This document shows positions 50,627 to 59,016 of a stretch of 64,000 bases of DNA, one piece after another. Below the pieces are notes generated by a model. It was not told the origin of the DNA. It worked only from the letters and a program-made list of their open reading frames with translations, and ran no database searches. How positions within the stretch are numbered: the stretch's first letter is position 1; every line of letters begins with the position of its first letter. A program made the position numbers and the translations under genes. Origin of the DNA: Cellulosimicrobium sp. Marseille-Q4280 (GTDB lineage Bacteria > Actinomycetota > Actinomycetes > Actinomycetales > Cellulomonadaceae); contig NZ_CALPBY010000001.1 in the NCBI RefSeq assembly GCF_943181405.1, positions 868,001 to 932,000 on the forward strand, read 5' to 3'.

Positions 50627-51148
50627 TCAGCCGAGGAAGCCCAGCAGCGCGACGAGCACCACCGCGACGACGAGCCCCACGACGAGCACCGGGCGGCCCG
50701 CCGCCTCGCGCGCCGTGAGGCGGCCCAGCCCGGCACCGACCGCCGCGGTGATGCCGACGACGAGCGCCGCCCCCGCGATCAGCGCGCCCCCGCCGCGCGC
50801 CCCGGCGTCGGCGAGCTGGTTCGCCAGACCGCCCGCGAGGAGCGATCCCCACAGGGCGCCCGCGACGAGCCCGAGTCCGGCGAAGACGAGCGCGGCCCGA
50901 CCGTCGGTCGCGCCCTTCGTGACCCGCGTGCCGAGCCACGCGACGGCCGCGCCGGCGGTCGGGACGCTGAGCAGGACGAGGAGCGCGGCGAACGGCAGGT
51001 ACGCGGGCGGCGCGCCGGACAGGACCATGTACAGCACCTGGACGCCGAGCATCGCCGCCGCGGCGACGGCCAGGCCGGCGGCAAAGACCGGCACCCGCGG
51101 CGGAGAGGTCTCCGCCGCGGGTGCCGGTCCGCGTGAGTCTCGCGCCAC
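50627..51148 (-). CDS. Small integral membrane protein (unknown)
   Basis: A 173-residue protein with four predicted helices in an Ala/Gly/Val/Leu-rich sequence (AAGLAVAAAAMLGVQVLYMVL, LLVLLSVPTAGAAVAWLG, FAGLGLVAGALWGSLLAG, PVLVVGLVVAVVLVALLGFLG). I do not recognise a family. The GTG start lies two bases beyond the stop of the BI-1 family gene, so the two are co-translated and the protein may work in the same membrane process. Confidence 0.75.
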   Translation of the reverse strand: MARDSRGPAPAAETSPPRVPVFAAGLAVAAAAMLGVQVLYMVLSGAPPAYLPFAALLVLLSVPTAGAAVAWLGTRVTKGATDGRAALVFAGLGLVAGALWGSLLAGGLANQLADAGARGGGALIAGAALVVGITAAVGAGLGRLTAREAAGRPVLVVGLVVAVVLVALLGFLG

Positions 51149-51150
51149 CG

Positions 51151-52035
51151 TCAGTCGCTGCTCTGCAGGATGGCGAACAGGCGCAGGAACTCGAGGTAGA
51201 GCCAGATCAGGGTCACGAGCAGGCCGAACGCGGCCGACCACGCGAACTTGGCCGGCACGCCGCCCTCGACGCCGCGCTTGATGGAGTCGAAGTCGACGAT
51301 GAGCGACGCGGCCGCGAGTCCCACCGCGAAGAGGCTGATGACGATGCCGAGCGTGCCGCCGCGCAGGCCCCAGCCGTCGAGCGCGCCGAACATGAGCAGC
51401 ACGACGTTGACGAGCGAGAACGCGAGGTAGCCGACCATCGCGATGATCAGCCAGCGCGTGAACTTCGGCGTGACACGGACCTTGCCGGAGCGGAAGAGGA
51501 ACAGCGCCGCGGCGAAGGTCGCGACCGTCGCGACGACGGCCGACGGCACGACGCCGTCGTAGAAGCTCTCGTAGTACGCGCTGATGCCACCGAGGAACAC
51601 ACCCTGGGCGACGGTGTACAGCGTGATGAGCAGCGGGCTCGGGTTGCGCTTGAACGCGTTGACGAGACCGAGCACGAGGCCGGCGATCGCGCCGATCGGC
51701 CACAGGCCCGGCGCGATCAGCCACGTCGCGGCGCCGACGACCACGAGCAGGGCCAGCAGGCCGCCCGTCTTCATGATGACGTCGTCGTACGTGAGGCGCT
51801 TGGTGTCCGCGGTCGTGGCGGCCGGCGCGTCGTACATCTGGTTCAGCGTGGCCGCGTCGGCGGCCTGCGCGCCGTGCTGGCCCCACTGACCCGCCTGGGG
51901 CGGCGTGCCGTAGGCGGGGTTCTGCCCCTGCGCCGGCGGCGTGCCGTACGCGGGCCCCGCCTGGGTGGCGGCCCCTCCGCGCTGGTTCTTCGGATCACCG
52001 AAGACCGCGCTGTTGTTGAAGACGGGGTTGCTCAT
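51151..52035 (-). CDS. Bax inhibitor-1/YccA family membrane protein
   Basis: A 294-residue BI-1-like protein. The first 75 residues are a Gln/Gly/Ala/Tyr-rich soluble head with NPAYGTPPQAGQ-type repeats, an addition typical of actinobacterial members. Seven helices follow; GVFLGGISAYYES, AASLIVDFDSIKRGVEGG (with the acidic pair of the family) and WSAAFGLLVTLIWLYLEFLRLFA mark the BI-1/UPF0005 fold, which forms a pH-sensitive calcium leak in characterised relatives. AGGAGG precedes ATG 52035. Confidence 0.92.
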   Translation of the reverse strand: MSNPVFNNSAVFGDPKNQRGGAATQAGPAYGTPPAQGQNPAYGTPPQAGQWGQHGAQAADAATLNQMYDAPAATTADTKRLTYDDVIMKTGGLLALLVVVGAATWLIAPGLWPIGAIAGLVLGLVNAFKRNPSPLLITLYTVAQGVFLGGISAYYESFYDGVVPSAVVATVATFAAALFLFRSGKVRVTPKFTRWLIIAMVGYLAFSLVNVVLLMFGALDGWGLRGGTLGIVISLFAVGLAAASLIVDFDSIKRGVEGGVPAKFAWSAAFGLLVTLIWLYLEFLRLFAILQSSD

Positions 52036-52375
52036 GAGCTCCTCCTGGTCGCGGCGTCCACTCTTGCAGCGGGCCTCGTCATCGGCGTTCCTGCCTCGAG
52101 TCGGGTGTCGCTGGCCTGACGTTCATCCTACGGAACGTGCGAGTCCCGGTCACTGTTCCCGCGGACGATCCCGTCGTCGCCACCGGTGGCCCACGAGGAC
52201 CACGCACCCTGACCGGCGTACACCGCACGGGGTACGCCAGGCGAACCACCGGGCGCCGAACATACGCCGGAAGGTGGCTGACCGGCGTCGGGCACCGGAC
52301 CTAGGCTCGACGACGACCCCACGACACACACCCGAGCGGGCCGCGGCCCGCACAGCACCCTGGAGAGGGCGAGCC

Positions 52376-53374
52376 ATGATCGAAGCACGCGGCCTGACCA
52401 AGCGGTACGGGCCCAAGACGGCGGTGGACGGCATCTCGTTCACCGTCCGCCCCGGGACCGTCACCGGGTTCCTCGGCCCGAACGGCGCCGGCAAGTCCAC
52501 GACCATGCGCATGATCATGGGACTGGACCGCCCGACGGCCGGGACCGTCACTGTCAACGGACGCCCCTACGCGCAGCACCGCTCCCCCCTCACCGAGGTG
52601 GGCGCGCTGCTCGACGCGAAGGCCGTCCACACCGGGCGCTCCGCCTACAACCACCTCCGCGCGATGGCCGCCACCCACGGCATCCCGACGAAGCGCGTCG
52701 ACGAGGTCATCGAGATGACGGGCCTGCAGTCGGTCGCGAAGAAGCGCGTCGGCGGCTTCTCGCTCGGCATGGGGCAGCGCCTCGGCATCGCGTCGGCTCT
52801 GCTCGGCGACCCGAAGACGCTCATCCTCGACGAGCCGGTCAACGGCCTCGACCCCGAGGGCGTCCTGTGGGTCCGCAACCTCGCGAAGTACCTCGCGTCC
52901 GAGGGCCGCACGGTCTTCCTCTCGAGCCACCTCATGAGCGAGGTCGCCGTCACCGCGGACCACATCGTCGTCATCGGCAAGGGCCGCATCATCGCGGACG
53001 CCCCCGTGGGCGACATCGTCAACGGGACCCAGCAGCGCACCGTCCGCGTCCGGACGCCGCACGCGACCCAGCTCGCGGAGCTCCTCACGCGCGACGGCTC
53101 CACCGTCACGAGCGACGAGCCCAGCCTGCTCGTCGTCTCGGGAGCCGACGCCGCGGGCATCGGCGAGCTCGCCGCCGCACAGGGCTTCGTGCTCCACGAG
53201 CTCACTCCCGTCGCGTCCACGCTCGAGGACGCGTACATGGCCCTCACGGCCGACTCCGTCGAGTACCAGACCGAGTCCGCGCAGATCCACGTCGGGCACG
53301 GCGCCACGGGTTCCGTCCCGGCCGGCGTCGCGCCGGGCGCACCCGTCCAGACCCCCGAAGGAGCGCAGCGATGA
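52376..53374 (+). CDS. ABC transporter ATP-binding protein
   Basis: A 332-residue ATPase of the DRA/antibiotic-exporter type. Walker A is GPNGAGKST at about residues 38-46, the signature is GGFSLGMGQRLG, and Walker B is LILDEPVNGLDPEG, with VFLSSHLMSEVA following. The C-terminal 100 residues resemble the DrrA accessory domain. The first of four overlapping genes; it pairs with the permease downstream. GGAGAGG precedes ATG 52376. The exported substrate is unknown; bacitracin-like or other cell-envelope compounds are typical. Confidence 0.93.
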   Translation: MIEARGLTKRYGPKTAVDGISFTVRPGTVTGFLGPNGAGKSTTMRMIMGLDRPTAGTVTVNGRPYAQHRSPLTEVGALLDAKAVHTGRSAYNHLRAMAATHGIPTKRVDEVIEMTGLQSVAKKRVGGFSLGMGQRLGIASALLGDPKTLILDEPVNGLDPEGVLWVRNLAKYLASEGRTVFLSSHLMSEVAVTADHIVVIGKGRIIADAPVGDIVNGTQQRTVRVRTPHATQLAELLTRDGSTVTSDEPSLLVVSGADAAGIGELAAAQGFVLHELTPVASTLEDAYMALTADSVEYQTESAQIHVGHGATGSVPAGVAPGAPVQTPEGAQR

Positions 53375-54216
53375 CCGCCGCAGCAGTGTCCGCCGGCCCC
53401 ACGGCGACCCGGGCCACCCCCTACCGCCTCGGCTTCGGCCACGTGCTGCGCTCCGAGTGGATCAAGTTCCGCTCCCTGCGCTCCACCTGGTGGACGATCG
53501 GCACGACGATCGTCGTCATGGTGCTGTTCAGCCTGTCGATGGCCGCGTCGCTCAACTTCGCCGCCGACTCGCCCGAGATGGCCGCGGAGATGGGCAACAT
53601 CTCGACGGTCCAGGCGATCGTCCTCGGGTACATCTTCGCCCAGCTGTCGGTCGCGGTCCTCGGTGCGCTCGTCATCACCGGCGAGTACTCGACGGGCATG
53701 ATCCGCTCGACGCTCGCCGCCGTCCCGACCCGCCTGCCCGCGCTGTGGGCCAAGGCCGGGATCATCGGCGTCGTGACCTTCGTCGTGGGGCTCGTCGGCA
53801 TCGCGCTGTCCTATGTGGCGACCGCGCCGATGCTGTCCGGCAACGACCTCGTCCCGGACCTCGGCGACCCGGTCGTCCAGCGCGTGATCCTCGCGTGCGC
53901 CGGCTACCTCGCGCTCGTCGCCCTCCTGGCGGTCGGGGTCGGGACGATCATGCGCCACTCCGCCGGCAGCATCTTCACGCTCGTCGCGTTCCTCTTCGTC
54001 CTGCCGCTGGTCGCGAGCTTCCTGTCCCAGGACTGGGTGCGCGACGTCGAGAAGTTCCTCCCGATGAACCTCGCGACGGCCATGATGACGGTCAACGACG
54101 CCGACGCCGGGATGGTCGAGGTGCTCTCCCCGGGTGCCGCGACCGGGGCGATGGCCGGGTGGGCCGTCCTGTCCCTCGCCGTCGCGGCCTTCGTGCTCAA
54201 GCGCCGGGACGCGTGA
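53371..54216 (+). CDS. ABC transporter permease (ABC-2 type)
   Basis: A 281-residue membrane protein with six helices. HVLRSEWIKFRSLRSTWWTIGTT is the amphipathic N-terminal segment common to ABC-2 permeases, and ITGEYSTGMIRSTLAAVPTR is the conserved cytoplasmic loop. ATGA overlap with the ATPase and GTGA overlap with the kinase gene downstream show coupled translation, with GAAGGAG before the ATG. Confidence 0.92.
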   Translation: MTAAAVSAGPTATRATPYRLGFGHVLRSEWIKFRSLRSTWWTIGTTIVVMVLFSLSMAASLNFAADSPEMAAEMGNISTVQAIVLGYIFAQLSVAVLGALVITGEYSTGMIRSTLAAVPTRLPALWAKAGIIGVVTFVVGLVGIALSYVATAPMLSGNDLVPDLGDPVVQRVILACAGYLALVALLAVGVGTIMRHSAGSIFTLVAFLFVLPLVASFLSQDWVRDVEKFLPMNLATAMMTVNDADAGMVEVLSPGAATGAMAGWAVLSLAVAAFVLKRRDA

Positions 54217-55649
54217 CCACCCCGCACCTCACCCCGCCGACGCCGGACGAGCCCACCGCTCGTCCGGCGTCGGCCGCTCCGCGCACGCTCGCCATGCGGC
54301 CGGCGCCGCAGCCGTTCACGGAGCTCGACGCCCGTCGCCTCGGGCCCGTCCGCCGCTACTTCGCCCAGCACCCGCGCGTCATGGACTGGGTCGTCGTGGG
54401 GCTCTTCGTCGTGCCGGGCCTGTTCTACGCGCTCGCCATGCCCGAGGGCGCCGGCTCGGACCTCGCAGTGCTCGCGTTCTCCCTCGCCGGTGGTACCGCG
54501 CTCCTGTGGCGGCGCCGGCGCCCGGTGACCGTCGCACTGGCCGTCGCCGTCCTGGGGTCCGCCGCGATCGGCGTCACGGGTGACACCGCGGGCTACGAGG
54601 TCGCCGCGATGTTCGCCCTCTACGCGGTCGCAGCGGCACGGTCGCCCCGCGTCGCCTGGCCGACGCTCGCGGCCGTGGTGCTGCCGATCTCGACGGCGAC
54701 CTTCCTCTGGTACCACATGAGCACCACCGAGGACGGCGAGTTCGTGCGGACGAGCGCGGCACCCGGCGAGCCGACGGTCGACCGCGTCGTGAGCGTCCTC
54801 GTGACGACGATTCTGTGCCTGATCGCCATGGCCGTCGGCTCGAACGTCCGCGCCCGGCGGCAGCACGTCGCCGACCTCGTCGAGCGCGCCAACTCGCTCG
54901 CCCGCGACCGCGACCAGCAGGCGCAGCTCGCCGTCGCCGCGGAGCGCACGCGCATCGCGCGCGAGATGCACGACGTCGTCGCGCACTCCATCACCGTCAT
55001 GGTGGCCCTCGCCGACGGTGCGAAGGCGTCCGGCGCCAAGAACCCCGAGCTCGCGGGCCACGCCCTGGACGAGCTCACCGAGACCGGGCGCGCGGCGCTC
55101 GCCGACATGCGCCGCGTCCTCGGCGTGCTGCGCGAGCCCGGCGCGGGGACCACGTCCGCTCCCCTCGCCCCGACGCACGAGCCCACCGAGCTCGAGGACA
55201 TCATCGAGCGTTACCGCACCGCGGGCCTGCCCGTGCGCCTCGTCCGCCGGGGTGCCCAACCGGCGCTGGAGCCCACCGTGCGTCAGGCCGCGCACCGCAT
55301 CGTGCAGGAGGCGCTGACCAACGTGCTCCGGTACGCGCCGCTGTCGCCGATCGTCCTCGTCGAGGTCGTCCGCTGGGACCGCACGGCGTCGCGCGAGGGA
55401 GACTGGCTCGAGCTGCGCGTCGTCAACCGGTCCGGTCGGCGGCCCGGCGAGGGCACCGGCGTCGACGACCGCGCCCTGCCGCCGTCCGTGGCCGCGCACC
55501 ACCCTGCCGACGTCCCCGTGGGCACCGGGCGCGGCATCATCGGGATGCGCGAGAGGGCGGCCGTGCACGGGGGTAGCGTGACGGCCGGCCCGGTCGGCGA
55601 CGGCTGGGAGGTCGTGGCGCGCCTGCGCCTGGACGGAGAGCACCGATGA
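54213..55649 (+). CDS. Two-component sensor histidine kinase (NarL/DesK-type, HisKA_3)
   Basis: A 478-residue membrane kinase. About four to five helices (residues 65-215) form a sensor with little extracytoplasmic sequence, so it may sense the membrane or the transporter itself. The dimerisation/phosphoacceptor segment is ERTRIAREMHDVVAHSITVMV, with His253. The HATPase domain has HRIVQEALTNVLRYAP (N box) and GTGRGIIGMRERAAVHGG (G boxes). It overlaps both the permease and the regulator gene by four bases, as in self-regulated transporter systems. Confidence 0.93.
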   Translation: MTTPHLTPPTPDEPTARPASAAPRTLAMRPAPQPFTELDARRLGPVRRYFAQHPRVMDWVVVGLFVVPGLFYALAMPEGAGSDLAVLAFSLAGGTALLWRRRRPVTVALAVAVLGSAAIGVTGDTAGYEVAAMFALYAVAAARSPRVAWPTLAAVVLPISTATFLWYHMSTTEDGEFVRTSAAPGEPTVDRVVSVLVTTILCLIAMAVGSNVRARRQHVADLVERANSLARDRDQQAQLAVAAERTRIAREMHDVVAHSITVMVALADGAKASGAKNPELAGHALDELTETGRAALADMRRVLGVLREPGAGTTSAPLAPTHEPTELEDIIERYRTAGLPVRLVRRGAQPALEPTVRQAAHRIVQEALTNVLRYAPLSPIVLVEVVRWDRTASREGDWLELRVVNRSGRRPGEGTGVDDRALPPSVAAHHPADVPVGTGRGIIGMRERAAVHGGSVTAGPVGDGWEVVARLRLDGEHR

Positions 55650-56380
55650 CGGGAACGGGAGGGGCCGTGGGCCACGACGACGGGACGGCAGCAGGGGGCA
55701 CGATCCGCGTGCTGCTCGTCGACGACCAGGCGCTGCTGCGGATGGGCTTCCGCATGATCCTGGCCGCCGAGGACGACATCGAGGTCGTCGGCGAGGCCGG
55801 GGACGGCGCGACCGGCATCGCGCAGGCGTCGGCGCTGCGCCCCGACGTCGTGCTCATGGACGTGCGCATGCCCGGGACCAACGGCATCGAGGCGACGGAG
55901 CGGATCGTCGCCGAGACGCCGTCGTCGCGGGTCATCATCCTCACGACGTTCGACCTCGACGAGTACGCGTTCTCCGCCCTGCGCGCCGGCGCGAGCGGGT
56001 TCCTCCTCAAGGACGCGAAGCCGGGCGAGCTCGTCGGTGCGATCCGCGCCGTCGCGAGCGGCGACGCGGCGATGTCCCCGCGCATCACGCGGCGGATGCT
56101 CGAGATGTTCTCCGGGCAGCTCCCGGAGGACGGCGCGGCACCGGCCACCGCGGCGACCGGTCGCGACGACCCCCGGCTCGCCCAGCTGACGGCCCGCGAG
56201 CTCGAGGTGTTCGAGGCGCTGGGCGAGGGCCTGACGAACGCCGAGATCGCCGAGCAGTTCGTGCTCTCGGAGGCCACGGTCAAGACGCACGTCGGCCGCG
56301 TGCTGGGCAAGCTCGGCCTGCGCGACCGCGTGCAGGCCGTGGTGCTGGCGTACGAGACGGGTGTGGCCCGGCCCGGCTGA
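55646..56380 (+). CDS. Response regulator, NarL/LuxR family
   Basis: A 244-residue regulator. A 20-residue Gly-rich lead precedes the receiver domain: IRVLLVDDQALLR, phosphoacceptor Asp72 in VVLMDVRMPG, and LKDAKPGELVGAI with the conserved lysine. After a Pro/Ala linker, LTARELEVFEALGEGLTNAEIAEQFVLSEATVKTHVGRVLGKLGL is the GerE/LuxR HTH at about 175-220. ATGA overlap with the kinase makes a cognate pair. The likely target is its own ABC operon. Confidence 0.95.
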   Translation: MTGTGGAVGHDDGTAAGGTIRVLLVDDQALLRMGFRMILAAEDDIEVVGEAGDGATGIAQASALRPDVVLMDVRMPGTNGIEATERIVAETPSSRVIILTTFDLDEYAFSALRAGASGFLLKDAKPGELVGAIRAVASGDAAMSPRITRRMLEMFSGQLPEDGAAPATAATGRDDPRLAQLTARELEVFEALGEGLTNAEIAEQFVLSEATVKTHVGRVLGKLGLRDRVQAVVLAYETGVARPG

Positions 56381-56492
56381 CCGCGCCCCGCGGCGTGCCC
56401 GCCTGCCGTGTCGACCCGCGAGTCGTCGCGGCGTGCGAGCGACGCCTCCGCTTCGCAGGGTGGAGGCTCACCTAGCGGAAGGGCTCGCCACC

Positions 56493-58658
56493 ATGACCGA
56501 CGACACCACCAGGGACGAGCAGCGGCCGACGGCGCCGGAGGCGCACGGCACGCGACACCACGAGCACGACGAGGGCCGCCACGCCTCGCCCGCGCCGCGG
56601 AGCGCGACGGGATGCCCGTGGCAGCCGGGCGGCCCGGACCCGCGCGCCCAGGCCGGCGACCGGCTGACGACGGCCCAGGGGCTGCGGGTCGACGACACCG
56701 ACCACTCGCTGAAGGCCGGGCCGCGCGGTCCGCTGCTCGTGGAGGACCACCACTTCCGCGAGAAGATCACGCACTTCGACCACGAGCGGATCCCGGAGCG
56801 CGTGGTGCACGCGCGCGGCGCGGGGGCGCACGGCACGTTCCGCGCCTACGGCAACGCGGCGAGCGTCACGAGGGCGGCGTTCCTCGCCGAGGCGGACCGC
56901 GAGACCGACGTCTTCGTGCGCTTCTCGACCGTGCTGGGTTCGCGGGGCTCGGCCGACACGGTGCGTGACGTCCGCGGGTTCGCGACGAAGTTCTACACCG
57001 CCGAGGGCACGTTCGACCTCGTCGGGAACAACCTCCCCGTCTTCTTCATCCAGGACGCGATCAAGTTCCCCGACGTCATCCACGCGGGCAAGCCGCACCC
57101 CGACCGCGAGATCCCCCAGGCGCAGAGCGCGCACGACACGTTCTGGGACTTCATCTCCTCGCACACCGAGTCCACGCACATGGCGATGTGGGCGATGTCG
57201 GACCGCGGGATCCCGCGCAGCTACCGCACGATGGAGGGCTTCGGGGTCCACACGTTCCGCCTGGAGGCGAGCGACGGGACGACGTCGCTCGTGAAGTTCC
57301 ACTGGAAGCCCGTGCTCGGCGTGCACTCGCTCGTGTGGGAGGAGGCGCAGATCGCCCAGGGCGCCGACCCCGACTTCCACCGCCGCGACCTCGCCGACGC
57401 GATCGACGCCGGAGCGTTCCCGCAGTGGGAGCTCGGGCTGCAGGTCATGCCCGACACCCCTGAGGAGACCTTCGAGGGCATCGACCTGCTCGACCCGACG
57501 AAGATCGTCCCGGAGGAGCTGTGCCCGGTGCAGCGCGTCGGGGTCCTCACGCTGACCGCCAACCCGACGAACTACTTCGCCGAGACGGAGCAGGTCGCGT
57601 TCCACGTCGACCACCTGGTCCCCGGCATCCAGGTCACGAACGACCCGCTCATGCAGGGCCGGCTCTTCTCGTACCTCGACACGCAGCTCTCGCGCCTCGG
57701 GGGTCCCAACTTCGCGCAGCTCCCGATCAACCGCCCGCACGCGCCCGTGAACGACATGCTGCGCGACGGCATGCACCAGACCGCCGTGCACGAGGGGATC
57801 GTCGCGTACAAGCCCAACGCGATCGACGACGACCGTCCGCTCGCCTCGCCGGAGGACGGCTTCGTCACGATCGCCACGCCGGTCGACGGCGCGAAGGTCC
57901 GGCAGAGCCCCGTCTCGTTCGCGGACCACTTCACGCAGGCCCGGCTGTTCTGGCTCTCGCTCACGCCGGTCGAGCACGCGCACGAGGTCGAGGCGTACAC
58001 GTTCGAGCTCGGCAAGTGCCGTCGCGCCGAGGTCCGCGAGCGCATGCTGGCGAGCCTCGCGCAGGTGGACGCCGAGCTCGCGACGCGCGTCGCGGCCGGA
58101 CTCGGTCTGCCCGCACCGGACGCGGAGGTGCCCGACGCCGTCCCCTCCCCTGCGCTCTCGCAGGTGCCGCAGGAGCCGGGTCGTGTCGACGGCCGCGTCG
58201 TCGGCGTCCTCGTGTCCGACGGCGGGGACCTGGGCGTGGTGGACGCCCTGCGGTCGGCGCTGGGCGACGATCAGGTGGTCGTGCGCGTCGTCGCCGCCCA
58301 CGGCGGTGACGTGACGTCCGGCGGCACGTCCGAGACCGTGGACCGCACGATCCTCACGACGCGCTCGATCGAGTACGACGCCGTCGTGGTCGCCGACGGC
58401 ACCGCAGGGACACCGATCGGCACCGACCCGCGCACGGCCGTCCTCCTGCAGGAGGCGTTCCGGCACGGCAAGGCGATCGCCGCCGTCGGCGACGGCCAGG
58501 ACGTCCTCACGGCGGCCGGCATCGACACCGCCGCACCCGACGTCACGACGAACGACGCAGCGGCCGACCCCTCCGACCTCGCGCGCACGCTCCGCACGGC
58601 ACTCGGCCTCCACCGCTCGTGGGAGCGCCTCGCCACCCTCGCGGGCCTCACGGCCTGA
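56493..58658 (+). CDS. katE: Large-subunit (clade II) catalase
   Basis: A 721-residue haem catalase, about 200 residues longer than small-subunit enzymes. The distal histidine is His106 in [13 protein letters not shown], the asparagine region is [14 protein letters not shown], and the proximal haem tyrosine is Tyr394 in [19 protein letters not shown]. From about residue 570 a flavodoxin/DJ-1-like domain ([24 protein letters not shown]) is present, as in KatE/HPII. It dismutates hydrogen peroxide in the cytosol. GGAAGGG precedes ATG 56493. A hairpin follows within ten bases of the stop. Confidence 0.96.
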   Translation: MTDDTTRDEQRPTAPEAHGTRHHEHDEGRHASPAPRSATGCPWQPGGPDPRAQAGDRLTTAQGLRVDDTDHSLKAGPRGPLLVEDHHFREKITHFDHERIPERVVHARGAGAHGTFRAYGNAASVTRAAFLAEADRETDVFVRFSTVLGSRGSADTVRDVRGFATKFYTAEGTFDLVGNNLPVFFIQDAIKFPDVIHAGKPHPDREIPQAQSAHDTFWDFISSHTESTHMAMWAMSDRGIPRSYRTMEGFGVHTFRLEASDGTTSLVKFHWKPVLGVHSLVWEEAQIAQGADPDFHRRDLADAIDAGAFPQWELGLQVMPDTPEETFEGIDLLDPTKIVPEELCPVQRVGVLTLTANPTNYFAETEQVAFHVDHLVPGIQVTNDPLMQGRLFSYLDTQLSRLGGPNFAQLPINRPHAPVNDMLRDGMHQTAVHEGIVAYKPNAIDDDRPLASPEDGFVTIATPVDGAKVRQSPVSFADHFTQARLFWLSLTPVEHAHEVEAYTFELGKCRRAEVRERMLASLAQVDAELATRVAAGLGLPAPDAEVPDAVPSPALSQVPQEPGRVDGRVVGVLVSDGGDLGVVDALRSALGDDQVVVRVVAAHGGDVTSGGTSETVDRTILTTRSIEYDAVVVADGTAGTPIGTDPRTAVLLQEAFRHGKAIAAVGDGQDVLTAAGIDTAAPDVTTNDAAADPSDLARTLRTALGLHRSWERLATLAGLTA

Positions 58659-58663
58659 CGGCA

Positions 58664-58701
58664 GCGAACCCTGGCCGCGGACGACCGCGACCAGGGTTCG
58701 C
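58664..58701. terminator. Terminator after katE
   Basis: An 11-bp outer stem (58664-58674 with 58691-58701) and a 5-bp inner stem (58676-58680 with 58685-58689) around a four-base loop, six bases after the catalase stop. Confidence 0.85.
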
Positions 58702-58836
58702 CCGCGCGACCGCGGTACTACCCCGCGCTGCCCCGGTACTACCCCGCGCTACACCGGTACTACCTCGCGCGACCGCGGTACTACCCCGCGCTGCCCCGGT
58801 ACTACCCCGCGCTACTGGCGTACTTCCTCGCGTTCG
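58702..58836. repeat. 21-bp tandem repeat array, six copies
   Basis: The core GGTACTACC recurs at 58714, 58735, 58756, 58777 and 58798, with a degenerate copy at 58819, always at a 21-bp interval and joined by alternating CCGCGCTGCCCC, CTCGCGCGACCGC and CCGCGCTACACC linkers. The array fills the first part of the 358-base convergent gap between katE and the RND gene. In all six frames the repeat keeps reading open because 21 is a multiple of three; I do not call a gene. Bases 58837-59016 hold nothing I can assign. Confidence 0.92.
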
Positions 58837-59016
58837 GGGGCACCGGGATGGCGAGACGAAGGACGAGCGGGCGGTGCGACGTCGGATGCGAAGGGCGTCA
58901 AGGCCGCGCTCCTGAAGCGGACAGCCGACCGCCGGAGGTGACGGCGCGGCCAGCCCGAGCACCGACGTCGCACCGCCCGCGGACCGGACCGGACCCGGAA
59001 CCCCGGGACCCGGGGA

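Noticed and set aside
58619-58915. 98-aa open frame through the 21-bp array (VLPRA heptads)
   Set aside because: Starts inside katE in another frame, has no ribosome-binding site, and stays open only because the repeat unit is a multiple of three; the minus strand is equally open.
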